This document shows positions 1 to 4,207 of a stretch of 5,086 bases of DNA, one piece after another; position 1 is the first letter of the stretch, and each line of letters begins with the position of its first letter. The stretch comes from Nitrospira lenta (GTDB taxonomy: Bacteria > Nitrospirota > Nitrospiria > Nitrospirales > Nitrospiraceae). The DNA is taken from assembly GCA_945906715.1 (NCBI GenBank), contig CAMDRK010000215.1:1-5086 (forward strand), written 5' to 3'. The notes beneath the pieces are model-generated. The model was not told the DNA's origin, did no database searches, and saw nothing but the letters and a program-made list of their open reading frames with translations. The translations under genes were made by a program, and so were the position numbers.

Positions 1-2
1 GT

Positions 3-149
3 GACTATACCGTATCCTTGACGAAGAAGCGGGGAGAACCAGGCTATCTCTTCGAGGGCAATGAAGAGACGCCGGCAGAGGCCAGCGAAGTCTGGACATT
101 CGTGCGATTCCAGAACGGGAAGTGGTTGCTCTCGGCGATTCAGCAATAA
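3..149 (+). CDS. Tim44-like domain protein, C-terminal fragment
   Basis: This is an open frame entering from the left edge. It gives 48 residues ending in W-T-F-V-R-F-Q-N-G-K-W-L-L-S-A-I-Q-Q, followed by tandem TAA TAA stops at 147-152. The closing pattern (E-V-W-T-F-V-R, then G-x-W-L-L-S-A-I-Q-Q) is typical of the last strands of bacterial Tim44-like domains, an NTF2-like alpha/beta fold related to the membrane-binding domain of mitochondrial Tim44. Bacterial members are usually membrane-anchored proteins of unclear role. The N-terminus, any membrane segment and the promoter lie outside the window, so only the C-terminal family resemblance can be judged. It converges with the lipoprotein gene ending at 427, and the hairpin repeat begins within about 10 bases of its stop. 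The call rests on motif recognition only. Confidence 0.7.
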   Translation, partial: DYTVSLTKKRGEPGYLFEGNEETPAEASEVWTFVRFQNGKWLLSAIQQ

Positions 150-155
150 TAAGAG

Positions 156-252
156 GGGATGGGGGCTGATGATCTTCTGTGCTCGCGCAACGCGCGGTCG
201 CGGACTCCCCTCGTTGGACGCGCGCAGTGGAAGATCAATCAGTCCCCATCCC
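156..252. repeat. Long imperfect palindrome (hairpin element) between convergent genes
   Basis: The left arm 156-180 pairs with the right arm 227-252. GGGATGGGG (156-164) is the exact reverse complement of CCCCATCCC (244-252). Pairing continues through CTGAT/ATCAG and GATCTTC/GAAGATC with one bulged A and a few G-T wobbles. Inside, CGCGC (184-188) can pair with GCGCG (220-224), and CAACG with CGTTG (212-216). The element starts just after the Tim44-like stop codon. It could act as a transcription barrier or mRNA 3' stabiliser, as REP-type palindromes do. There is no run of T after the stem, so it is not a standard intrinsic terminator. It may be a dispersed genomic repeat, which one window cannot show. 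Confidence 0.7.
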
Positions 253-281
253 TAAGGTAAGAACAAGCAAGCTTGGAGGGA
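216..281 (+). repeat. Direct repeat copy A (66 bp)
   Basis: Begins GGACGCGCGCAGTGGAAGATC and ends near CAAGCAAGCTTGG. The same order of blocks recurs at 355-420 with scattered substitutions and one compensated indel. Its first part is also the right arm of the hairpin at 156-252, so the repeat unit extends beyond the palindrome by roughly 30 bases. The degree of divergence suggests an old duplication or independent insertions of a repeat family. Confidence 0.75.
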
Positions 282-296
282 GCATATATAACGTTC

Positions 297-308
297 GATG
301 CGCGCAGT
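297..308 (+). repeat. Partial third copy of the GCGCGCAG repeat core
   Basis: GATGCGCGCAGT shares the core GCGCGCAGT with copies A and B, then diverges immediately (TAAAGG in place of GGAAGATC). It may be a decayed remnant of the same repeat family, or a chance match given the short length. Confidence 0.35.
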
Positions 309-354
309 AAAGGGCAACCTCGGCCGCTCCTCTTGAGAGCGATGTAAAAGATGG

Positions 355-420
355 GGACGCGCGCAGTGGAAGATCCATCAGGCCCCACCCCTAAGAGAGA
401 ACGAGCAAGCTTGGAAAGGA
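355..420 (+). repeat. Direct repeat copy B (66 bp)
   Basis: This is the second copy of the unit at 216-281. The first 21 bases are identical, followed by about eight differences over the rest, ending in GAGCAAGCTTGGAAAGG. It lacks the matching left arm that makes copy A part of a large hairpin. It ends only seven bases before the stop codon of the lipoprotein gene, so it would lie in that gene's mRNA 3' end. Confidence 0.75.
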
Positions 421-426
421 TCGTTG

Positions 427-1110
427 TTAGGAAAAGACCGATCTCCAGAGGGAAATGACCCATTCCTTAAACATAGACAGCCAGTCATCTTCGACTGGTT
501 CGGAAGTCTGCTTGTTCGTCGACGGCATCTTCGGGTTGCCAGCGTTCGGATCTGCAGATGCTGCCGGTGCCGTCACTATCGGCTTGGGGGTGGAGCCTGT
601 TTGATCTGGAACTTGGGTTGGTGAGGCAAGGGCTACCTCGGACTGTTGGTTCGAGCGTTCGAGAGCTGTGGACTGTGGCGCTTTAAGGCCGTCTACCTCA
701 CCGAGTTGAGATTTATACATCTCAACGGTTGCTTGCAACTCAGGCTGTTCTTCCTTCGCGCGTCGGAGGGCATACCGAAGCCTGTTCTGTTGGGCGGTCA
801 GCTGACTGATCGCGTCGCTGAGGCTGCTCATCCTCTCTTGCGAAAGTTGCTGCTCGGTTTCCACCTGCTGCTTGGCGTGCAGGAGTGCGAATACGGTTGT
901 CTCTGTTTCTCTAGCGAGGATAACTTTTTCTTGTTCAAGCTCTCTGACTCGTTCAATGAGCAGCTGCGATTTGGCTCTCGTGCTGTACAGTTCGACATTC
1001 GTCGCTTCGAGATTAGCGATAGCGGCTTCGTAGGTGGTCCTGGTTACACAGGCGCCGGTGGTGAGGGTGACGAGACAGAGCATCCCGGCTGTTACAACCT
1101 GGATTTTCAT
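427..1110 (-). CDS. Predicted coiled-coil lipoprotein, unknown function
   Basis: From ATG at 1110 the product is 227 aa. It begins with a short lysine-tagged hydrophobic segment (MKIQVV..LCLVTL) and the lipobox-like T-T-G-A-C, predicting lipidation at Cys21. Valine at +2 would favour the outer membrane by the usual rule. Residues about 24-143 are rich in E, Q, L, R and A with heptad spacing, suggesting a long coiled coil. Residues 144-205 are a Pro/Ser/Thr-rich linker. The C-terminus is an aromatic amphipathic segment with W210, F214, W217, W222 and F226. I do not recognise a named family. The alternative ATG at 1176 adds 22 residues and has a better Shine-Dalgarno (GGGAGA at 1180-1185, with AATAAT further upstream), but it would put an acidic tail before the signal peptide, so I prefer 1110, preceded by GGGG. 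The gene is divergent from the one at 1367. Confidence 0.8.
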   Translation of the reverse strand: MKIQVVTAGMLCLVTLTTGACVTRTTYEAAIANLEATNVELYSTRAKSQLLIERVRELEQEKVILARETETTVFALLHAKQQVETEQQLSQERMSSLSDAISQLTAQQNRLRYALRRAKEEQPELQATVEMYKSQLGEVDGLKAPQSTALERSNQQSEVALASPTQVPDQTGSTPKPIVTAPAASADPNAGNPKMPSTNKQTSEPVEDDWLSMFKEWVISLWRSVFS

Positions 1111-1366
1111 GCCATGCCCCGTTGTGTTGTTCTCATACAATGGCTCAGTGGACTGCGTCTGCAATGATTCCGACATCGTTCTCCCGCGAAGAATACCTTA
1201 TTATTCAACGAAAATCACTCAGCCTTTTACGGTGACCCTTATCCCGGCGGGCATGAATTTGCCTGAGCTGGGGATCCGCCGCATGGGTCGCTATGGCAAA
1301 CCTGTCTGTGATAGAGTGCTGTACGCTTACTGAGCCTTACTCCATAACGGATTACAGGGAGAGATC

Positions 1367-1720
1367 ATGACCACGAACACGGTGAAACCCATGAAGCCCA
1401 CGCAACCACGAACAGCCGCAGCCTGGGTCCGCATTCCTGATGGCACAAAGGTCAAGCATCGGCATGAAGGACACATCGGATTCATCGATGGGCTCACCGA
1501 GATCGTCAGCGGACCTAACCGTAACCCGGACGGGAAGACGCAATATCGCATGAATATCGGGGCGCCGGATCGGCAGCTCGTAACCGAGGGGGACTTGTCT
1601 ATTTTGATCGACGATGAAGACCTCGTCATCATACTGCGACAGAAAGCACCCTACCGCCGCGCGGTCACGGAATCGCTGCACAGCGTGCTGACACCGGATC
1701 GCTTCGTTAAGCCGTCCTAG
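1367..1720 (+). CDS. Small conserved hypothetical protein with possible SH3-like barrel
   Basis: A 117-aa product starting at ATG with a clear Shine-Dalgarno, AGGGAG at 1356-1361, five bases upstream. The first 20 residues are Thr/Pro/Lys-rich and look disordered. Residues about 21-82 read as alternating short beta strands with turns: V-K-H-R-H-E-G-H-I-G-F-I-D-G, a G-P-N-x-N-P-D-G-K-T-Q-Y-R turn region, then Q-L-V-T-E-G-D-L-S-I-L. This resembles small SH3/tudor-type barrels in which a basic strand and a G-x-I/V-D-G turn precede a Q-Y-R-V strand. That reading is structural inference; the function is unknown. The C-terminus (R-Q-K-A-P-Y-R-R-A-V) is basic and could contact nucleic acid or protein. 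No partner is apparent, and the next gene on the same strand begins 128 bases later beyond a repeat. Confidence 0.75.
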   Translation: MTTNTVKPMKPTQPRTAAAWVRIPDGTKVKHRHEGHIGFIDGLTEIVSGPNRNPDGKTQYRMNIGAPDRQLVTEGDLSILIDDEDLVIILRQKAPYRRAVTESLHSVLTPDRFVKPS

Positions 1721-1773
1721 AATCAGCAGCGGTGCATGGGACTAGCGTGGCGGAAAGCGGTTCGATGTCCAAA

Positions 1774-1812
1774 GTTCGAGGTTTTGGGAACTTAGAACTC
1801 AGAACTTCGAAC
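1774..1812 (+). repeat. Heptad array, 7-bp AGTTCTG-type units (minus-oriented), with hairpin
   Basis: Read on the minus strand this contains GGTTCGA, AGTTCTG, AGTTCTA and AGTTCCC in tandem. It folds: GTTCGAGGTTT (1774-1784) pairs with GAACTTCGAAC (1802-1812) with two G-T wobbles. The 19 bases at 1794-1812 are the exact reverse complement of 2139-2157, in the array beyond the next gene. The frame upstream of the 1849 gene happens to be open through this array, but the array looks non-coding. Confidence 0.8.
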
Positions 1813-1838
1813 CTCGGATCGCGCCCGTCGCACAAATC

Positions 1839-1842
1839 GGAG
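1839..1842 (+). promoter_or_regulatory. Shine-Dalgarno GGAG that fixes the 1849 start
   Basis: GGAG lies six bases before ATG at 1849. A longer in-frame start at 1732 has no comparable site and would translate the heptad array, so this site decides the start in favour of 1849. Confidence 0.65.
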
Positions 1843-1848
1843 CCAACC

Positions 1849-2097
1849 ATGACAGAAACGTGTTACTCCAAAGGCCAGAAAGTGATCCTGGTTACCAGCC
1901 AGATCAAGAATGGCAAATGGTCATGTAAGTTTTCGATTCCGGGGTTCAACCACCTTGACCGTGGCTTGCAAGACCAGGATTCATCGAAAGGCTTCAAAAC
2001 CGAATGGGAAGCAAGAACCAACGCGTTTCAACGCGCTAAGCTGCTGCTAACTGGAACCGCGGACATACCGCAGGAACCACTTCTGGAGAAGGCCTAG
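1849..2097 (+). CDS. Small hypothetical protein (82 aa)
   Basis: The product starts M-T-E-T-C-Y-S-K-G-Q and ends E-P-L-L-E-K-A before TAG at 2095. I recognise no named family. The predicted layout is two or three beta strands (residues about 10-30: K-V-I-L-V-T-S, then W-S-C-K-F-S-I-P), a polar Asp/Ser-rich loop, and a helix at about 48-66 (F-K-T-E-W-E-A-R-T-N-A-F-Q-R-A-K-L-L-L). This 'strands, then E-A-x-x-x-A-x-x-x-A-K helix' plan is shared by several small uncharacterised bacterial domains; no catalytic residues stand out. Arrays of the same 7-bp unit lie on both sides, in opposite orientation, and the gene converges with the one ending at 2265. A longer in-frame start at 1732 is rejected because it would translate the repeat. 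Confidence 0.65.
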   Translation: MTETCYSKGQKVILVTSQIKNGKWSCKFSIPGFNHLDRGLQDQDSSKGFKTEWEARTNAFQRAKLLLTGTADIPQEPLLEKA

Positions 2098-2130
2098 CCA
2101 GATTTCATAAACGAGACAGGCACTGCAGGG

Positions 2131-2179
2131 AGTTCTGAGTTCGAAGTTCTGAGTTCTGAGTCCGGAGTTCAAAGTGCTG
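2131..2179 (+). repeat. Heptad tandem array, seven units of AGTTCTG type
   Basis: Seven contiguous 7-bp units: AGTTCTG, AGTTCGA, AGTTCTG, AGTTCTG, AGTCCGG, AGTTCAA, AGTGCTG. The register is kept exactly while single positions vary. It begins 33 bases after the stop of the 82-aa gene. GTTCTGAGTTCGA (2132-2144) is the perfect reverse complement of 2228-2240, giving a 13-bp stem. Confidence 0.85.
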
Positions 2180-2225
2180 AACACCTGGAATATCGAACTC
2201 TCCCCCACCGCGGCTCTCTGATCCG

Positions 2226-2256
2226 TCTCGAACTCAGAACCCAGCACTTAGCACTG
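2226..2256 (-). repeat. Heptad array, inverted partner of 2131-2179
   Basis: On the minus strand this reads AGTGCTA, AGTGCTG, GGTTCTG, AGTTCGA, the same 7-bp family in the opposite orientation. TCGAACTCAGAAC at 2228-2240 pairs perfectly with 2132-2144. CAGCACT (2242-2248) can alternatively pair with AGTGCTG (2173-2179), so more than one fold is possible. It lies just beyond the stop codon of the - strand gene ending at 2265, so both convergent transcripts would carry half of the structure. Confidence 0.8.
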
Positions 2257-2264
2257 TTCAGCTA

Positions 2265-2609
2265 TTACGCCCAGGTCCGGTGAACCTCGCTGACGTGCTC
2301 TAACCCGCCCACGGCGCTGATTTCCCACCGAACATCGTCCGGGATCGCGACCACCCGCAACTCTGCGCCATGGCCATTGGCAGCCCCATTGAGCTCTTCT
2401 ACAACTTGGACCAACTTCAAATCATCGCGCGGGATCAATATTCCGCATTGATTGAGACTCGGTTCTTTCGGTGCCGCCGCCTCCGGCCAGTAGGCGCCGA
2501 GATCCGTCTCCTTGAGCGCGTCCTGCTGGCCCAACTCACGCAATCGTAGAAATGCCTGATGACTCACGGAAAAACTGCCGTAACTCTTATTGATCACAAT
2601 CTTTTTCAT
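2265..2609 (-). CDS. Small conserved protein of unknown function (114 aa)
   Basis: Begins M-K-K-I-V-I-N-K-S-Y-G-S-F-S-V-S-H-Q-A and ends with V-V-A-I-P-D-D-V-R-W-E-I, then G-G-L-E-H-V-S-E-V-H-R-T-W. I recognise this pairing as a widespread small bacterial and phage family with an N-terminal I-V-I-N-x-x-Y-G-G-F-x-L-S strand-turn and a C-terminal E-I-P-D-x-V-x-W-x-I, D-G-x-E-x-V-x-E-x-H-R-x-W block. To my knowledge no function has been established. Here Ser replaces the usual first Gly of the G-G-F turn. The middle (residues 40-85) is predicted as a central strand and helix (C-G-I-L-I-P, then D-L-K-L-V-Q-V-V-E-E-L). The start is supported by AGGAAGGG at 2618-2625, eight bases before the ATG. 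The CsbD-like gene lies upstream on the same strand with an 89-base gap, so co-transcription is possible. Confidence 0.85.
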   Translation of the reverse strand: MKKIVINKSYGSFSVSHQAFLRLRELGQQDALKETDLGAYWPEAAAPKEPSLNQCGILIPRDDLKLVQVVEELNGAANGHGAELRVVAIPDDVRWEISAVGGLEHVSEVHRTWA

Positions 2610-2698
2610 ACACTGATCCCTTCCTCTCTCCCATCAGAATTTTCGATGGCACGCTCTTCATGCGTAGGCCTGTATCTCAGTCGCCCCAGCGCAAGCGG
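2610..2698. other. Short spacer between the CsbD-like gene and the 114-aa gene
   Basis: It holds the Shine-Dalgarno of the 114-aa gene. A weak CCAGCG/CGCTGG inverted pair (2686-2691 with 2711-2716) straddles the end of the CsbD-like gene. No T run follows it in the direction of transcription, so I see no clear terminator between the two genes. Confidence 0.4.
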
Positions 2699-2944
2699 TC
2701 ACGCTACCTTCGCTGGATCCGCGTATGCACTTGTATAGTTCCCCGACCAATGGGAATAGCGTCGATTAGCCCAGGTGTTGACTTCAGCATTTTGGGTTGA
2801 GCCATAGCGTTTCGCCAGCACCGCAGTGAACGTGGCCAGGCTCCCCGCAATCTCCAGAAGATCGGCATCCGTGATCTTTTCCCACTTCGCTTTGAGTGGC
2901 GCCTTCAGTTGTATCCAAAACGTTTTGAATTGTTCTTGATTCAT
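2699..2944 (-). CDS. CsbD-like small stress protein
   Basis: An 81-aa product. Residues about 2-50 follow the CsbD pattern: N-Q-E-Q-F, W10-x-Q-L-K, K-A-K-W21-E-K-I-T-D-A-D-L-L-E-I-x-G34, then a helix ending L-A-K-R-Y-G48. CsbD proteins are small, highly charged, helical cytoplasmic proteins named for the sigma-B-controlled Bacillus csbD gene; their molecular role is unknown and many are induced by stress. Compared with the usual family the 'L-K-G-K' turn is L-K-A-P. The C-terminal third (about 51-81) is an unusual polar aromatic tail with W58, Y63, W66, Y70 and Y74. The start has an excellent Shine-Dalgarno, AAAGGAGT (2950-2957). A possible -10 box (AATAAT on the minus strand, 2966-2971) would give a very short leader. 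Confidence 0.8.
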   Translation of the reverse strand: MNQEQFKTFWIQLKAPLKAKWEKITDADLLEIAGSLATFTAVLAKRYGSTQNAEVNTWANRRYSHWSGNYTSAYADPAKVA

Positions 2945-2950
2945 GTGGCA

Positions 2951-2954
2951 CTCC
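2951..2954 (-). promoter_or_regulatory. Strong Shine-Dalgarno of the CsbD-like gene
   Basis: GGAG on the minus strand within AAAGGAGT, six bases before the ATG at 2944. It is the best ribosome binding site in the window and suggests efficient translation. Confidence 0.7.
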
Positions 2955-2965
2955 TTTCATGCATG

Positions 2966-2971
2966 ATTATT
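2966..2971 (-). promoter_or_regulatory. Possible -10 box of the CsbD-like gene
   Basis: AATAAT on the minus strand matches five of six positions of the sigma-70 -10 consensus. The -35 region at suitable spacing (TTCATC) matches poorly, so this is a weak promoter call; an alternative sigma factor is possible but nothing here shows it. Confidence 0.25.
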
Positions 2972-3217
2972 GATGACATCCCAACAAGAGATGAAACGGT
3001 CCGTCCCTGTGGAGTAGACCAAGGTTCAGGCGTTCAACCCAAGCCTCGACCTCAGCCTGCCCCAATGGGCACTCTGGCGTAGAAGCGGCGGAGACCAGGG
3101 AATCAGACGCACGGGAACGTGGGAGGGAGTGCAGTGCGAGAGATGGGACAGTCGGCGTGGCTCAATACGTTATCGCTACCCTACAGGCCGCAGAGGGAAA
3201 GAGTCAATGAGCGAGAC
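2972..3217. other. Intergenic stretch with no recognisable gene
   Basis: It lies between the CsbD-like gene and the nonamer array. No frame gives a convincing protein and no RNA gene was recognised. The only structure noticed is an imperfect inverted repeat, AGGTTCAGGC (3022-3031) with GCCTCGACCT (3043-3052), with two mismatched positions and an 11-base loop. It is not followed by a T run. Promoter elements for the CsbD-like gene may extend into it. Confidence 0.45.
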
Positions 3218-3221
3218 TCTA

Positions 3222-3276
3222 GTCTATCTGGTCTATTCGGTCTGTCTCGTCTATCTGGTTCATCTCGTTGGTTTCG
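3222..3276 (-). repeat. Nonamer array, left arm of a large inverted repeat
   Basis: Nine-base units TCTATCTGG, TCTATTCGG, TCTGTCTCG, TCTATCTGG, TTCATCTCG and TTGGTTTCG run in exact register from 3223 and decay rightward. Positions 3222-3247 are the perfect 26-base reverse complement of 3293-3318. Confidence 0.85.
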
Positions 3277-3291
3277 TTCAACCGCTTACAC

Positions 3292-3345
3292 CAGACAGAC
3301 CGAATAGACCAGATAGACCAGACAGACCAGACAGACCAGACAGAC
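3292..3345 (+). repeat. Nonamer array, right arm: six CAGACAGAC-type units
   Basis: Six contiguous 9-bp units: CAGACAGAC, CGAATAGAC, CAGATAGAC, then three identical CAGACAGAC. The array ends nine bases before the ung stop complement at 3352. With the left arm it gives a 26-bp perfect stem and a 45-base loop (3248-3292). Three identical units at the ung-proximal end suggest recent slippage growth there. The 9-bp period keeps several frames open, which explains spurious repeat ORFs here. Confidence 0.85.
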
Positions 3346-3351
3346 AGGAAA

Positions 3352-4032
3352 TTAAACGTCTGGGATCTTCCAGTCAATCGGAGGAGACCCCGCATCGGCA
3401 AGATCTCGGTTGATCTGCGAGAAACACCGGCACCCGTAAAACTTTCTCACTGACAGGGGCGAGGGATGTGCCGTTGCGATCACGGTATGGTGCGGTTGTG
3501 CGATCAACGTCCGCTTCTTCTGGGCCTGGCGCCCCCACAGCACAAAGACCACCCGCGTTTGCTTCGCCGCAACCAGTTCGATAATGCGATCGGTGAATCG
3601 CTCCCAGCCTCGTCCCTGGTGCGAATTGGCCTGGCGCGCCCGAACCGTGAGGACCGTATTGAGCATGAGGACGCCCTGCCTGGCCCAAAATTCCAGATAT
3701 CCGTTATTGGGAATCCGGCATCCGACATCGTCATGGAGTTCCCGATAGATGTTTCGCAACGAGAAGGGCAAAGGCCGGACGGTCGGCTGCACGGAGAAGC
3801 AGAGGCCATGGGCATGACCGGGAGTCGGATAGGGATCCTGGCCCACAAGTAGCACACGAACCTGGTCATACGATGTGGCGGCTAATGCGTTGAAGATGTC
3901 CTTGCGGGCGGGCAAAATCGTCTGCCCATCCGCAAGTTCTTTTTCAAGAAACGCATCGAGCGCGCGATAATAGGGCTTGCGCGTCTCCTCTTTGAGCAAG
4001 GATCTCCAGCCTGGGGGAATTGGAGGAAGCAT
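3352..4032 (-). CDS. ung: Uracil-DNA glycosylase, family 1
   Basis: The enzyme removes uracil from DNA by cleaving the N-glycosidic bond, starting base excision repair in the cytoplasm. From ATG at 4032 it is 226 aa, close to E. coli Ung. The signature blocks are all present: water-activating motif G-Q-D-P-Y (catalytic D66, Y68), uracil-stacking F79, G-V-L-M-L-N-T with uracil-binding N125, V-F-V-L-W-G, and the leucine loop H-P-S-P-L-S with H189 and L193. These match E. coli D64, Y66, F77, N123, H187 and L191. After G-Q-D-P-Y the sequence is P-T rather than the E. coli H-G, a variant I believe is common in other bacteria. A GTG at 4050 is an alternative start adding six residues. Neither start has a clear Shine-Dalgarno; 4032 aligns best with the E. 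coli N-terminus. The nonamer repeat lies directly beyond its stop. Confidence 0.97.
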   Translation of the reverse strand: MLPPIPPGWRSLLKEETRKPYYRALDAFLEKELADGQTILPARKDIFNALAATSYDQVRVLLVGQDPYPTPGHAHGLCFSVQPTVRPLPFSLRNIYRELHDDVGCRIPNNGYLEFWARQGVLMLNTVLTVRARQANSHQGRGWERFTDRIIELVAAKQTRVVFVLWGRQAQKKRTLIAQPHHTVIATAHPSPLSVRKFYGCRCFSQINRDLADAGSPPIDWKIPDV

Positions 4033-4105
4033 AGAAGAAACAGATACCACAGAGCCGACGGTAATGCTTCTGCAAATTATTCATCACGCGGGCTCGCCCA
4101 GGCTT

Positions 4106-4133
4106 TTCACCGATTGTTGCGCTGGGATAGTAT
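4106..4133 (+). promoter_or_regulatory. Possible sigma-70-type promoter for the J-domain gene
   Basis: TTCACC (4106-4111) and TAGTAT (4128-4133) are 16 bases apart, each matching four of six consensus positions; TATAGA (4131-4136) overlaps as an alternative -10. The site lies in the spacer divergent between ung and the J-domain gene, with a leader of about 70 bases before the ATG at 4208. It is weak evidence from consensus alone. Confidence 0.3.
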
Positions 4134-4162
4134 AGAGTCCTTGATCATGTATCTCTCTCTGT

Positions 4163-4181
4163 GGGCAGGCGGGAGATGCCC
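4163..4181 (+). other. Small hairpin in the leader of the J-domain gene
   Basis: GGGCA (4163-4167) and TGCCC (4177-4181) can form a 5-bp stem with a 9-base loop, ending 14 bases before the Shine-Dalgarno. It is short and may be chance. I see no known riboswitch. Confidence 0.25.
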
Positions 4182-4195
4182 ATGTCCATTGTATT

Positions 4196-4199
4196 GGAG
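4196..4199 (+). promoter_or_regulatory. Shine-Dalgarno GGAG of the J-domain/Sel1 gene
   Basis: GGAG within TTGGAG sits eight bases before ATG at 4208 and fixes that start; a start codon at 4161 belongs to a different frame. Confidence 0.6.
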
Positions 4200-4207
4200 C
4201 ATCCTGG

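Noticed and set aside
156..252. Integron attC site, because of the long palindrome with CAAC/GTTG ends inside
   Set aside because: No R/L box order of an attC site, no integrase and no cassette array; the palindrome fits a REP-like repeat better.
239..463. Minus-strand open frame of 74 codons
   Set aside because: It runs across the direct repeats and into the end of the lipoprotein gene; its sequence is repeat-derived and looks like no protein family.
646..1167. Plus-strand open frame of 173 codons opposite the lipoprotein gene
   Set aside because: It is antisense to a gene with a lipobox and coiled coil; the antisense product is Leu/Arg/Cys-rich with no recognisable domain or ribosome binding site.
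1327..1681. Two minus-strand open frames opposite the 1367-1720 gene
   Set aside because: The + strand frame has a strong Shine-Dalgarno and a plausible fold; the antisense frames have neither.
1732..1848. N-terminal extension of the 82-aa gene
   Set aside because: It would translate the heptad array; GGAG at 1839 supports ATG 1849 instead.
2047..2247. Minus-strand 66-codon frame with R-T-Q-N-F-E-L-R-T repeats
   Set aside because: The repeats are the translated heptad array; it overlaps the end of the 82-aa gene.
2686..2716. Intrinsic terminator of the CsbD-like gene
   Set aside because: Only a 6-bp stem with a 19-base loop, partly inside the coding region, and no T run.
3222..3345. CRISPR array
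   Set aside because: Units are 9 bp and contiguous, without spacers of unique sequence.
3119..3453. Several frames with repeated R-P-D, S-V-W or D-Q-T tripeptides
   Set aside because: A 9-bp period is a multiple of three, so frames stay open and translate as tripeptide repeats on both strands; none has a convincing ribosome binding site and they run into ung.
3374..3869. Open frames overlapping ung on both strands
   Set aside because: All are shadows of ung, whose catalytic motifs are complete in one frame.
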